Positions 1-11,494 of a stretch of DNA of 64,000 nt are shown piece after piece. This DNA comes from Prorocentrum cordatum (taxonomy: Eukaryota > Sar > Dinophyceae > Prorocentrales > Prorocentraceae). Location of the stretch: contig CAUYUJ010014338.1 of NCBI GenBank assembly GCA_963575745.1, positions 367,501 to 431,500 on the forward strand, read 5' to 3'. Under the pieces are notes generated by a model. That model did no database searches, was not told where the DNA came from, and saw nothing but the letters and a program-made list of their open reading frames with translations. Every line of letters begins with the position of its first letter. Positions within the stretch are counted from its first letter, which is position 1. Made by a program: the position numbers and the translations under genes.

Positions 1-560
1 TGAAGGACGCCAGCGTTCGATCCGCGGGCGACGGATCTCGGTTGCCGCCCGCGGGGGCCCAGCGCGCGCAGGGCAGCCCGAGGCGGGCCCACCAGAGCCC
101 ACCAGACTCGAGCCAATGCAGCACCAGGCGTTGGACGCGGGGCTCGCGAGGTCGCAGTGGGCCCCGTGCTTGGAACCCATCGGGGGCATGACCTGGGCCC
201 CCCGCTCATGAAGGGCCCCAGCGAGGTTAGCAGCGCCCGCGAACAACAACTCCAATAACGCTTTCCGAGACGGCCCAACCCGAGGAAGTCCAGGAGGCCC
301 GAGTACTTCAGCAAGTCCCTGCCCAAGACGACCACAAGGTCGAAGACGAGCTCCAACAGGGCCCCCTCTAGGCACATCAAATGGTCGACGCAGCCCCTGA
401 GGGCCTTCGCGCACAGCTCTTTGATCGCCGCGTACGGGGCGAAGGGGCTTGCGGAGGCCACCGCAGGGCCCAGGCATGCCTGGGCGAGGCTGCTCGCGCC
501 TATCTTGATGGTCTCGGCCACGCACGGGCCGCGCCGGCATGGGCCCCACCTTCCCCCCGC
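1..560 (-). CDS. Open frame of unknown function at the left edge
   Basis: Reading the minus strand from about 560 down to the window edge gives one frame without stops. It includes hydrophobic stretches such as LLELVFDLVVVLG and DLLKYSGLLDFLGLG. I do not recognise the protein. It lies downstream of the DIRS-like pol on the same strand, so it could be a further domain of that element, since relatives in dinoflagellates often carry extra domains after RNase H. It could also be chance openness in GC-rich DNA. No conserved motif decides between these, and the frame runs off the window. Confidence 0.25.
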
Positions 561-849
561 AACGAGTCTCGCGCTGACAATCTGCATGACGCACTTCTGA
601 AAGATCTCAGCCGCAAGACTCACACTTGGAATTGAAAGGATAGCAGAATGTACAAGAAGAAGGAGTTGCCTGAACATCATCATTCGGCGTGCTTTCTGGC
701 CGCGGGAACTCGGCCGCGTCGCCCTTGATCCGATGAGCCCGCGGGGCACCGGGCGGCGCCGCAAGCTCGGCGGCTGCGCCGGGTGGGCGCCGATGGGGGC
801 CCCTCGCCCTCGGCGTCGCCCAGCTCGGAGCTCGCCGCGATCGGCGGCC

Positions 850-1050
850 CTGCCCCCATGGCCCGCGACGTTGCAGATGCCTGGCACGCACCTTGGGCGC
901 CAGCGGATCTCGCGGCCCAGGCGCGCTGCCGCGACTCGCCTGCGCTGGGCGAGCAGCTTAAAATTGGTGGCCCCGCCCTTCTCGAAGGCGAGGACCGAGG
1001 ACATGTTGTCGCAGAGGCCGAGGACCTCCGTGCCGTGGAACGCGGCGTCA
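850..1050 (-). pseudogene. RNase H C-terminal part, shifted by one base
   Basis: Directly after the TGA of the pol frame, a one-base shift opens a frame containing HGTEVLGLCDNMSSVLAFEK, then NFKLLAQRRR and EIRWRPR. This is the RNase H pattern with an Asp-Asn pair (CDNMSSV), a basic strand and a WxP strand. It completes the TTDSS motif of the preceding frame, so the two are one domain split by a frameshift. Confidence 0.6.
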
Positions 1051-3387
1051 CCCGCCGCCCGCCACAAAGGCGCCGCGGGCTTCCAGAGCGCGGATCCGGC
1101 CCGGGCACCGCCAGGCGCCTCGCCGCCGTTCAGTCCAGCGGCTCGGATCCAGCAAGGCCTCCGCCAGCGGCTCCGGCGGCGCGCCGACTTCGAGCTCCAC
1201 GCGGCGCCGCTTCGCCACCGCACGCCGAAGACGCGGCGGAGTCTCGAGCGGCGGCGGGCCACCCGGGCCAGCCAACCCAGCAGCGCGGCCCTCGTGCAGC
1301 TCGTCGTCGGGCGCGTCCTCGACCTCGGCGGCGACGAGGCGCTGTCGCTCCCGCCACCTCGCAGCGGCCAGGACCTCCCACGGCTGCAACCGAGCTTCGC
1401 AGACAGCGCAGCCCTGCATCGAGCTGTCGGTGGTGAAGGCGTCGCCCGACAGGACCCTGCACGGGCCCACCTTGCCCAGGAAGATGAACCCCGCGGCCGT
1501 GGTGAGCTCCCCCAGCACGTCGAAAGGCAACCGCCACAACTCGGACAGGTTGGCGCTCCCGCTGCGCGAGTAGCAGGCGCCCAGCACGCTGAGCCCCGGC
1601 CGCAGGACCGAAAAGTAGTGGACCAGGTGCCCGACGACACGGCGCAGCTGCCAGCGAGCCAGGCAGGGCACGCGGAAAACATGGTGAAGCGCGAAGTAGA
1701 GCCGCCATGCACGCATCGGCGCGCGCCCGAGGCGGCCTTCCCGCCCATCGAGCACCGCCCCCAGGATAAGCAGCCCCGGCTGGGCCGATTCCAGCTCAAG
1801 CCAGCGCAGCCCACGTCTATCCAGTTCAGCAATGAGCTTCTCGAGCCGGTCGTTGATCGCCGGCGCGTCGAGCGTGACCAGGCCCCCGTCGTCGACGCGC
1901 GGGCTCCTGGCGACAGAGCTCCTGACGAGAGTCGGCGCCCTCGCCCTGTCAAGGCACCGCCCGTCACTAGGGGGCCCTGCCACGTCCATCGCGTCGACGA
2001 AAACCTCCCGGCAGATCCAGAGCGCCCAGCCCCAGCCAATCGGCGACGCCGCGAAGCAGGGCCAGATGACCTCGTCGGCCGCGGCAGGGACGGGGCGGCC
2101 CGGGGTCACATCAAAGACGGAATCGATGCCCAGCTCGTCGGCGGCGACCTCCACATCGAAGCGCCCCCAGCTGCCCCAGGCGGGGTCCGCGGACTGGTAG
2201 AAGCGATGCATGAGGTCGACCGAGACCGCGCAGAGGGACCCGCAGCAGCCGCCAAGGTCAGCCAAGTCCTCCGTCGCGGCGTCGACGGCGCCCAGCAAGT
2301 TGATCGAGCCGAGCGCCTCGCCTGACGAGGGCGCCGTCCTAGGAGGCAGCTTGCGAAGCTGGTTCGGCTGCCTCGCGTCGACCGCCGCGCGGATGTCGCC
2401 GTTCTTCTTAGCTGCGAAGAACGCGCTGACGCAGGCCCCCCTGTGCCCGCGCCCGTCGACCAGCCCGCGCTGGGCCAACCGCCGAAAGAAGTCCACGAGC
2501 CAGCCCCTGTTGCGCGGGTCGCGCGGGCAAAGCAGAGGGCCCCTGTGCAGCTCGACGATCGCCTCGTCATCGGGGATGTTCGCTCTCGGCCGCGCCACGC
2601 CCGCGTCGAAGTTGTCGAGCACCTCGGAGACGTGGCAGCGGGCGACGCGCCGAAGCCGTTTAGGGCGATCCTCGGGAGGCCGACGCAACGCGCTGAGCTT
2701 TCCAACGTCGTGGTCACGACGAGTAGAGCTCTCGCCCATACTCGAGTAAAGGTCCTTGCGCTTGAGGAGCTCCTGAAGGGCCCCAGCAAAGTCCGCGTCT
2801 GTCGGGCGGTCGCCGAAGCTGCGGGCGCGACGACGAACTCGCTTGATGACCGACTTCTGGGCGGTAGTCGGCCGATCCTTGCCGGGCGCGCGAAGATCCA
2901 GGAGCCCTCCAGCTCGGGCGGCAGCCGGGGCATTGAGCGCCCCCAAGGTCTCGACGGACCGACGATCGCGACTATCTGCACGAGCAGCGCGCCGAGGGAG
3001 ATGCCGAGGCAAAGCGGCGCGCGCTCCCGGACGAGCGCGACGAAAGAAGCCGTCACCCTGTGGAAGGAAAAACATAACTGCGGACGATGTCCGGCCCTCG
3101 GAGGAGACCCGTCGGAAAGCAGCCGCGCCTCGCGCGCGCCCCCAGCCGCGGCGCGAGAGCTCGGCGGCGAGACTCCAGGCGGTGAGCCCAGCCACGTCGG
3201 CGAAACAGTGGCGCCGTAAACCCTGGTCCTTGGCCCTGGCCTTCGCCTTCGCCCACGGCGTCGGCTGTGGCGGTCTGGTCTTGTCGTCGTCGCCCCTCTC
3301 GAACCTCCTCGCCTCCGAGTGCTGCCCCTCGCCGAACAGCCTCTCTCGCTTCATGATAGTGTCCAGCGCCTTCTGCCCCTCGGCCAT
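1048..3387 (-). CDS. Reverse transcriptase and start of RNase H of a DIRS-like pol
   Basis: This 779-residue frame copies element RNA into DNA if functional. Visible motifs, by residue: KKNG at 327-330 followed by AAVDARQPNQL (fingers motif), a palm motif with Asp391 in VSVDLMHRFYQ, SPIGWGWALWICR at 448-460, the catalytic Asp pair in RVDDGG at 497-502, LGAVLDG at 542-548, and the RNase H start TTDSSMQGCAVC at 652-663. The first ~280 residues are poorly conserved, Arg-rich and probably not the original N-terminus. The stop falls inside RNase H, whose remainder continues one base out of frame (850-1050). A long opposite-strand frame (733-2325) is its shadow. Confidence 0.7.
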   Translation of the reverse strand: MAEGQKALDTIMKRERLFGEGQHSEARRFERGDDDKTRPPQPTPWAKAKARAKDQGLRRHCFADVAGLTAWSLAAELSRRGWGRARGAAAFRRVSSEGRTSSAVMFFLPQGDGFFRRARPGARAALPRHLPRRAARADSRDRRSVETLGALNAPAAARAGGLLDLRAPGKDRPTTAQKSVIKRVRRRARSFGDRPTDADFAGALQELLKRKDLYSSMGESSTRRDHDVGKLSALRRPPEDRPKRLRRVARCHVSEVLDNFDAGVARPRANIPDDEAIVELHRGPLLCPRDPRNRGWLVDFFRRLAQRGLVDGRGHRGACVSAFFAAKKNGDIRAAVDARQPNQLRKLPPRTAPSSGEALGSINLLGAVDAATEDLADLGGCCGSLCAVSVDLMHRFYQSADPAWGSWGRFDVEVAADELGIDSVFDVTPGRPVPAAADEVIWPCFAASPIGWGWALWICREVFVDAMDVAGPPSDGRCLDRARAPTLVRSSVARSPRVDDGGLVTLDAPAINDRLEKLIAELDRRGLRWLELESAQPGLLILGAVLDGREGRLGRAPMRAWRLYFALHHVFRVPCLARWQLRRVVGHLVHYFSVLRPGLSVLGACYSRSGSANLSELWRLPFDVLGELTTAAGFIFLGKVGPCRVLSGDAFTTDSSMQGCAVCEARLQPWEVLAAARWRERQRLVAAEVEDAPDDELHEGRAAGLAGPGGPPPLETPPRLRRAVAKRRRVELEVGAPPEPLAEALLDPSRWTERRRGAWRCPGRIRALEARGAFVAGGG

Positions 3388-3389
3388 GC

Positions 3390-4430
3390 ATGCGTCGAAG
3401 CGAGACGTCGCCTCGCCACCGCTCTCGTCGGGGGAGGGCGCTCAGCACCCGGCCGCGGCCGTCGAGCGTCAGGCGGCGCAAGTTCCGCTTCACCGCGCGC
3501 TGAGTCTGCGGCGCCCCCCCCCCAACCGCTCGAGAGAAGCCGGGTTCGACGTGTCGAGGAGATCGAATGTGACCCCACGGTGCAGGACGTTCAGCAGGCA
3601 GCGCATGGCGAGGGCCACTCCAGCATCCCATAAGACTCCAGACCCCAAGACCCAGAATACCTAGCACGAGGTGGGCGAAAGGCCCGGGGCGATCGCAGCG
3701 GCCAGCAGCTCGGGCCCGGCCTTCAGCCCGAGGAACGGCCAGCCTCCCATGTCGATCGAGCTCATCTCCGCGAGAGCCACCTACACCGAGATAGGCTGAC
3801 CTGGAGCATGCATGGACAATGGCAAGACCCTCGGATCCCGACCCGGTGCCCCGCGCTTCTCCGCGGGCCAGGCCTCCTCGCCGCGCCGTTGGACGTCCTC
3901 CCCTGAGACCCGCTCCTCCTCCTCGCGGATCAGCGCGACGCCGACCGCGTTTTGGAAGATGAGCCTCGCGGGATTGTCCACGAGGCGCACGTCGAGCTCC
4001 TTGCCGAACTCGGGCGCCCCAGGATCTGACACGATCCACCGCGGTAGCATTGTGCCTGCCGCCGATGGAGGCGCGGCTGCGCCCATCGCGCGCGCGGGCG
4101 CCCCAGCCCCCGCGCGAAACCCCTCGACGTCCTCGACGCTCGTGTCCCTGAACGCATAGACCTGACCACGCGCCCGCGCAGGAAGGCGGCCGCGCGGCAG
4201 AGCGCCGCGGCCAGGTGCCCGCCCACGTCGAGAACGAACCCCTTCCCGTCCGGGCACGCGGACAGCCCGATGCCAAAGTTCAGTTGCACCAGCGGGAAAC
4301 GGTGGTGCGACCTCATGTCGTCGTCGTCGAAGCTGACCCATGCCTGCGACTCGGGAACGTCGAGCATCCGCTGGGCCATCAATGTCACGGCCACACTCAC
4401 GCTCGGACGGCCCAAAAGCGGGGCCACTCG
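3390..4430 (-). pseudogene. Upstream (gag-like) protein of the DIRS-like element, frameshifted
   Basis: Coherent peptide blocks lie in successive frames upstream of pol. Examples are SQAWVSFDDDDMRSHHRFPL (about 4370-4300), RWIVSDPGAPEFGKELDVRL and ARLIFQNAVGVALIREEEER (about 4040-3900), and further blocks to 3560. Orientation and position fit the first ORF of the retroelement. I recognise no named domain. The multiple frames needed mean the copy is broken or the sequence has indels. Confidence 0.35.
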
Positions 4431-7049
4431 CCGCCGTCCGTCGACGCGACCTCCTCCGCGACGAGCGCGACGGAAGAGGCGCCGTCGACCTGGGACGTGG
4501 CGGGCCCCGCCGCGCGCACGGCGACCCAGCCCGCAGCCCGCTGCAGCCTGCGGCCGCGCGCGCTAAGCAGCAGGCCGACGGCCAGGGCGCCGCCCGCAGC
4601 CGACCATCCCGGCCCCGCGCTGCAGCTCAGGCTGCAGGCTGGTCACTCCGAGCAGCCAGGGCGGGCCCCTCAGGCGACCGCCGGCGCCGGCGGGCACGCG
4701 GGGCGGCCCCCGCAAGGGGCCCGCGCCCCTGGGCGGGCGGGTCGCTGCGCGAGCCAAGCGGTCGCGACCGAGGCAACGCCAGGTCCGGCCGCCAGCCGCG
4801 GAAGGCCCATCCGCCCCTGGGGCCTTAGGAGAGACAGAGAGCAGGAGCGGAGCGCTGACCTGCTCGGAAAGTCGAGCCCTTCGATCACAGGAAAAAGAAT
4901 CAGAGGCAAATCGCGCTACCAAACGGGCCCTTTGCGCGCGTGTCGAAATCGTTCGAACGCCCCAATGCGCGCGCTGTCGCAATAATCCCACGCAACAAAT
5001 GAGGCGATGTAGCGCGCGCGCGTCGTCGCGCGCGCATGCCGCAATCAAGCGCGGTCGGTTTCGTAAAGACGTCAAAATCGAGCGTCAAGAAAACATAGAA
5101 ACACGCACATGGTTTTTCGGTATCACTTGTCAAAAAATGCCTGCAAGCCCGCTTTAGCGAACCCCGAAGAAAGCCATGCGTGCTTCCGCCATCGCCACCC
5201 AAGTTTTCCAAACGGGCCTGTCGCGCCGCATGTCGAACTCATTCGAACGCCCCTGCGCGCGTGCTGGGGGGCGCGATCCGCCCCGGCGAATGCCGCGCGG
5301 GCCTGTCGAACTCCTTTCGCAGCCTTCATCGCCGACGCGAGGGCGCCATCATCGTCATCGGACGGCGTAATCAGCATCGGCGCCGTCGCTGGCCGCGCCG
5401 TCGTCATCGCCGCCATCACCGCCATCATCGCTACTCTCATCATCGCGTCTACCGCTGTCGGCGCCGCCATGATACCGCGCCCGACCGCGTCGACGGCTCG
5501 CGCGGAAGTGCCCGCTGGAAGTCGTGTGCCCAGCGGTCAACGCCACCGCGGCCGCGCCGGCCACGCCGCGCTAGGTGGCCGCTGCGCGAGCTAGCGCTGC
5601 CGCAGAGATTGCCAGCCAACGCCAAACACTCATCGCAATCGCCGCCGCATGGGTTTTGCAAACCAAGTTGCGGGCGGGTGGGTCGGGCATTTGCGCGGGC
5701 AGTGGGGTTGGCAACTTCATGGTCGGCAACGTGAACTGCGCCGCATATGCTGCGCCACATTGGTCGCACAACGTATAATGGCCCACATAGATCGCACTCG
5801 CACCGCGTAGATTCAACCACGCAGATTCTCCGCTCTCGAAGAATACTAGGATATCCCCCCTCGTCCTCTGGGAAAAATATGCGCGCGCTCGTTTACCAAA
5901 AACCCAGGAGCTGTCAATCATCCTTCGGCGAAGAACGCTGGACGAGATGGACGCGCGCGCGTCGTTGAGCGTGCGTGCCAACATCTGTCAGAACCATAGG
6001 TGTCGTCAGGATCTCAACATCGAGCGCCACGACAGCATGCAAAAACGCATAGTCTCGCAACGAGGGCGTCAAAAAGCTTGCACTCGCGAGCTTGCTAAAA
6101 TGTATTTTTTGTAGAAAAGACAAATGTGTTTCAGCATGTCCACCAAGTGCTACCAAACAGGCCCCTCGAGCGCGCGCGTCGAAATCACTCGGGCGCCCTT
6201 GCGCGCGTGCTGTCGCAAGAGCCCCTTGCAACGAACGCGACGAAATGCGAGCGCGCGCGTCGTCGCGCGAGCATGCCGAAATCGCTGAAGCATTGGGCTT
6301 CCTGGATTTCTGTTCCACGAGCATGGTTTTGCAACGGCAGGCTTCAACGAACAAATGCGCTCGCGCTCTTGCGAATTCTCGAGAAAACGATCGTTCTTGA
6401 ACATGTTCATCAAGGTCTGCCAAGCGGGCCTCTCGGGCCGCGTGCCGAACTGTCTCGAGCGCCCTTGCGCGCGCGCAGGGGGGGGGGGGGGGGCGCGATC
6501 CGAGTCAAACAGTGCCATGCGAGCCAGTCTCGCGCGTCGGCCGCGCGCGCATGTCGAATTCCGCCCGCGGCCTCATCGTCGACGCGAGGGCGCCGTCACC
6601 GCCGCCGGCGTGATCAGCATCGGCGCCGTCAATGGCCGCGCCGTCGTCCTTGCAACCATCGTCGCCATCATCGCTACTAGCATCGTCGCGTACACCGTCG
6701 TCGGCGCTGTCATGGGGCCGCGCCCGCCCACGTCGCCGACTCGCGCTGAGGCGCCCGCTGGGAAGTGCCCAACGGGAAGCGCCACCTCGGCCACGTCGGT
6801 CGCGCTAAAACTGGCTGGCCGTGACTCGCGCGAGCACGCGCGGGCCAGAGATGCGCCGGCCCGCGCCAAGCACTGGTCGCAATCGCCGCCGCATGTGTTT
6901 TGCAAACCAAGTTGCAGGTGGGTGGGTGGGATGAGCACATGAATTGTCAACTCGCTGCGAGCTGTGGTGAGTTGCATCACATATATTGCATCGCGTGTAC
7001 TGCGCCACGTGGGTAGCACCACATAGCTTCTCCTTTCTAAAAACAGAAC

Positions 7050-8070
7050 AGAATCTACCCCCCTCCGGCGTTATCAGTACCCCTTTCGGGTATGTGAATC
7101 ACGTATGATTCTGACCACATGTCCATCGCAAATATGAAATCGCAATGGCCCAGGCCAGCCGGTACCCCCCCCCTGAGGTTCCTTTTTTTTTTGGGGGGGG
7201 AAACGAAAACACGATGCGGTGACATTTTTGGTTCTAACATACACGAATCCCATGCAACAAATGAGACGAAGTGCGCGCGCGCGTCGTCGCGCGCGCATGC
7301 CGAAATCCTTCAAAAACCTTCGGTGCCGGAATGATTTCGCAATGGAGTTTCCAAAAAAACATACAAAGACACATGGTTTCGTAACACGGATTTGCTAAAA
7401 AAGCTTCCGCGCGAGCTCTTGCGAAATCTTAATAAAAACCATCGGTTTTTCAAGATTTTCACAACATGCTATTAAACGGGCGTCGGGCGCGCATGTCGAA
7501 CGCCCTCGCGCGCGCGCCGTCGCGAGAATCCTCTGCCCCCCCCCAAAAAAAAAACACGAAGTGCAGACGCGCGCGTCGTCGCGCGCGTATGCCGAAAACC
7601 CTCAAAACCCATTGGTTTCGAAGGATTTCAACAGCGTGTGCCCAAAAACCTACAAAAAACACCAGGTTTCGCAACACGGACTTTCAACAGAAGCGTGCGC
7701 GTGCGCTCTTGCGGCGTCATCGTCGTCGTCGTCGTCGTCGTCGCCGTCCTCCCTCCTCCCGCGTCGTCGTCGTCGTCGCCGTGTCGAAGTTTTGCAAACC
7801 AAGTTGCGGGCGGGTGGGTGGGGCGCTTGCAAGAGCGTGGGATGCGTCGAATCATGGGTAAACATCAATCACACCACATAGTTTGCACCACCTAGATTGC
7901 ACAGCGCAGATCGCACCACACAGATTGCAACATATACCCTACACCACAAACGTTGCAATACATAGCTTGTACCATCTATAATTGTTGCATATACACTGCA
8001 CCTGATATTTTGCACAACTTGCATTGCATAGATGGCACCACGTGGATCGCACCACATGGACCACATGGAC
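7050..8070. repeat. Array unit A
   Basis: This short, well-conserved unit holds a spacer with CTGACCACATGTCC, two GC palindromes 293 bp apart (7274 and 7567), a short (CGT)n tract (7715-7790) and the GTTTTGCAAACCAAGTTGCG anchor. It ends in a T-rich stretch of imperfect TGCA-containing repeats (7870-8060). Confidence 0.65.
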
Positions 8071-8240
8071 TCTACCCCCCCCCGGCGTCATCCGCCCGCC
8101 TTTCGGGTCTGCACATATGAATTCTGACCACATGTCGATCCTATGTATGAACTTACAATATCCAAGGGGGGCCGGTACCGGTTCCCCTGAGGCTCCCTTG
8201 TGAAAACACTACGCGGGGACATCTTTTGTTCTAACATAAC

Positions 8241-9220
8241 TCTCGAGCGCGAAAGATACCCGTGCCCTTACCTAGACAGGGTGGCAAGGGGCCGGGGGGG
8301 CGGTTCGTCGCAGCTGACGGCGGCTGCACAAGTGTAGAAACGACAGCCAGTCGAGTATTACAGACCGCTGTCTTCTCGGGGCGCACGTTAGCACCGATCG
8401 CACGTGCGTTCGAATCGGCGGAGTGCCCGACCCTGCGTTTGTTGTTGTCGATGTAGACCAGCTACTGCGGAGGTGCGCCCCCAGACACACATCCAGGCGT
8501 TGAGGAGTCAACGCGCACTCGGGGGCGCATGCGAACAACTCTGGCGCGAACGTCATTGCGCGACAACCGCCTTATCGCGAATTGCTCGACGCAGAGACAT
8601 CGCGAATCTGTGCCCTGGGCGAGGTCGCCAGAGGCCGCCCCCCTTGGACGGCCGTCTGCGGATCACCCCAGCTAGGTACGGTTCCCCATGAAAACCCCCA
8701 AAACATACCCGTACCTAGCCGGGGTGCCGCAGCTCACCCCAGCTAGGTCCGGGTATGTTTCGGTGGTTTCAGGCAGGTCCCCGCACCTAGCCGAGGTGGC
8801 GGCAGGCCCAAAACGCTCTCGAGCACATATCATGCCCTCCAGAGCCGTCCCCGACGTGGCCGCTGCGGCCCCCCGGGGGCGTGACGTTGCAACGTCGTTC
8901 CTCAGGGCAGGCCCAGACGCATTGGTTGCCAGGATAGCGAGGAAATTCAACTCTTTATCGATTGGGACAGGCGCCGCCACATATGGGCGGCTTTGAACCG
9001 CGCACGCACCACGATGCCCCGAGACGTCCCTAACAAAAACCAGAGCTTGTCGCTGCAATCAGACACCCAACCATCGAGCGCGCCGTTGCGTCTTGACGCG
9101 CGGATGCTGCACTGGCGCGCGCGGGGCAAGCTGACCGGGCACAATAGCAAGCGCCCAGTCCCCCGGACGGCCCATCTCACCTTGGCTGGCACGGGGTACG
9201 GGTATCTTTCGGACCAATGA
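8241..9220. mobile_element. 980-bp terminal-inverted-repeat element (non-autonomous)
   Basis: The segment interrupts a sequence that is continuous in array unit C. Both flanks carry ATAAC (8236-8240 and 9221-9225), a 5-bp target duplication. CGAAAGATACCCGT at 8250-8263 is the perfect inverse of ACGGGTATCTTTCG at 9198-9211. Both copies sit nine bases from their respective ends, so the 23-bp termini match at 17 positions. No transposase frame is visible; the longest ORFs (about 128 residues) have no recognisable motif. It is best read as a MITE-like DNA transposon of unassigned superfamily. Confidence 0.75.
8701..8760. repeat. Long stem-loop inside the 980-bp element
   Basis: Arms 8701-8726 and 8735-8760 pair at 24 of 26 positions around an 8-nt loop. 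Each arm holds ACATACCCG and ACCTAGC(C/T)GGGGTG. Single copies of the second motif lie in alternating orientation nearby (8662-8681, 8783-8798, and a variant at 8268). The arm sequence resembles the element termini (AGATACCCGT). Confidence 0.7.
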
Positions 9221-10600
9221 ATAACACTTTTCCCTGAGTCCCTTGCAACAAATGAGACGAAGTGCAGACGCGCGCGTCGTCGCGCGCGCATGCCGAAATC
9301 CTTCACAAACCTTCGGTGTCCGAAGGATTTCGCAATCGAGTTTCCAACAAAACATACAAAAACACAGGGTTTCGCAATACTGATTTGTTTAAAAAGCTTA
9401 CGCGCGAGCTCTTGCGAAATCTCAAGAAAACCATCGGTTTTTCAATATTTCATAAGATGCTACCAAACGGGCTTCGCGCGCGCATGTCGAAATCTGTCGA
9501 ACGCCCTTGCGCGTGTGCCGTCGCGAGAATCCTCTGCAAAAACAAGACGAAGTGCACACGCGCGCGTCGTCGCGCGCGTATGCCGAAATCATTCAAAACC
9601 CATCGGCTTCGGAAGGATTTCAACATCGTGTGTCCAAACAACCTACAAAAACACAAGGTTTCGCAACACGGATTTTCAACAAAAGCGTGCGCGAGCGCTC
9701 TTGCGTCGTCGTCGTCGTCGCCGTCCTCCCTCCTCCCGCGTCGTCGTCGTCGTCGCCTACGTCGTCCTCTGTCTTTCCTCGTGTTCGTCGTCGTCGTCCT
9801 CTTTGGCGTCGTGGTCGTTTCCGTCGTCGTTGTCTCCGTGGTCGTCCTTCCTCCTCCTCCCTCGTCGTCGTCGTCGTCCGTCGTCGGCGTCTCGTCGTCG
9901 TCTCTCCTATTTCGTCGCCGTCGTCGTCGTCGTCGTCGTTGTCGTCGTCGTCGTCTTCCCTCCTCCCTGGTCGTTGTCGTCGTCGGCGTCGCCGTCCTTC
10001 CTCCTTCTTCGTCGTTCGCGTCGTCGCCGTCCTCCCTCCTCCCTCGTCGTTGTCGGTCGTTGTCGTCCTCCGTCCTCCTCCTCCCTCGTCGTCGTCTTCG
10101 TTGGCGACGTCGTCGTCGTCTTCGTCGTCGTCGTTCGTCGTCGCCGTCGTCTTCGTCGTCGTCGACGTCGGCGTCGTCGTCGTCGCCGCCGTCGTCACCG
10201 TCGTCGTCGGCGTCGTTGACGTCGTCGTCGTCGTCGGTGTCGTCGTTGTCGTCGTCGTCGGCGTCGTCATCGTCGTCGTCGTTGTCATCGTCGTCGTCGT
10301 CGGCGTCGGCGTCATCGTCGTCGCCGGTGTCGTCGTCGTCGTCGTTCTCGGCGTCGTCGAAGTCGTTGGAGACGTCGTCAGTGTCGTCGTAGTCGTTGTC
10401 GGCGGCGTCGTCGTCGTCGCTGTCGCTGTCGTCGTCGGCGTCGCTGTCGTTGCCAAGTGCCATTTGGTACCCACCGTCGCAGTCTTAAGAGATTTTGCAA
10501 AACAAGTTGCGGGTGGGTGGGTGGGATGTTTGCGCGAGCAGTGGAGTGGACAGTTCATTGCTAACAGAAATTAATTCTCCTTTCTAAAAAGAAAATAGAC
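9221..10600. repeat. Array unit B with expanded (GTC)n
   Basis: This unit is nearly the same as unit C over its first ~480 bp: ACAAATGAGACGAAGTGCA, the palindrome at 9266, the second palindrome at 9560. The AAATCCTTC arm at 9296-9304 pairs with GAAGGATTT at 9322-9330. The start of the unit is displaced by the 980-bp insertion at 8241-9220. Confidence 0.65.
9700..10475. repeat. (GTC)n-rich microsatellite, about 775 bp
   Basis: The plus strand is GTC, CGT and TCG triplets with scattered CCTCC interruptions. All six frames are open for long stretches and give Val, Ser, Arg, Asp, Thr or Asp-rich strings, so none of those ORFs is evidence of a gene. Confidence 0.9.
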
Positions 10601-11462
10601 TCTACCCCCACTGGCGTTCGCCGCCTCCCTTTCGGGTACGTAAATCGTACATGATTCTGACCACATGTCCATCCGAAATATCAATTGTATCCCAGGGGGG
10701 CTGGTATCGCCCCCCCTGCGGTTCCTTTATAAAAACACTACTCGGGGACATCTTTTTGCTCTAACACAACACTTTTTCGCGAGTCTCTTGCAACAAATGA
10801 GACGAAGTGCAGACGCGCGCGTCGTCGCGCGCGCATGCCGAAATCCTTCAAAAACGTTCGGTGTCGGAAGGATTTAGCAATCGAGTTCCCAAAAAACATA
10901 CAAAAACACAGGGTTTCGCAACACTGGTTTGCTAAAAAAACTTACGCGCGAGCTCTTGCGAACTCTCATGAAAACCACAGGTTTTTCAAGATGTTCACAT
11001 AATGCTACCAAACGGGCTTCGCGCGCGCATGTCGAAATCTGTCGAACGCCCTTGCGCGTGTGCCGTCGCGAGAATCCTCTGCAAAAAACAAGACGAAGTG
11101 CACACGCGCGCGTCGTCGCGCGCGTATGCCGAAATCCCTCAAAACCGATAGGTTTCGTAAGGATTTCAACATCGTGTGCCCAAACAACCTGCAAAAAACA
11201 CAAGGTTTCGCAACACGGATTTTCAACAAAAGCGTGCGCGCGCTCTTGCGTCGTCGTCGTCGTCGCCGTCCTCCCTCCTCCCGCGTCGTCGTCGTCGTCG
11301 CCTACGTCGTCCTCTGTCTTTCCTCGTGTTCGTCGTCGTCGTCCTCTTTGGCGTCGTGGTCGTTTCCGTCGTCGTTGTCGCTGTGGTCGTCCTTCCTCCT
11401 CCTCCATCGTCGTCGTCGTCCGTCGTCGGCGTCTCGTCGTCGTCCCTCCTATTTCGTCGCCG

Positions 11463-11494
<32 letters not shown>

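Larger units (their letters stand above)
850..4430 (-). mobile_element. Decayed DIRS-like retroelement (gag-like part, RT, RNase H)
   Basis: Three consecutive minus-strand blocks read as one element in the order upstream protein (4430-3390), reverse transcriptase (3387-1480) and RNase H (1480-860). The RT-RNase H style matches the pol of DIRS-like elements as found in many copies in dinoflagellates. Signs are a KKNG-type motif, a GWGWALWI helix after the palm, and RNase H directly after RT without integrase or protease. No tyrosine recombinase, split direct repeats or termini were found, so the ends are approximate. Frame changes between the blocks show decay or sequence error. Confidence 0.6.

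Noticed and set aside
733-2325. 530-residue plus-strand ORF
   Set aside because: It lies opposite the RT of the DIRS-like pol, is Arg/Pro/Ala-rich and has no motif. It is a shadow kept open by GC codon bias.
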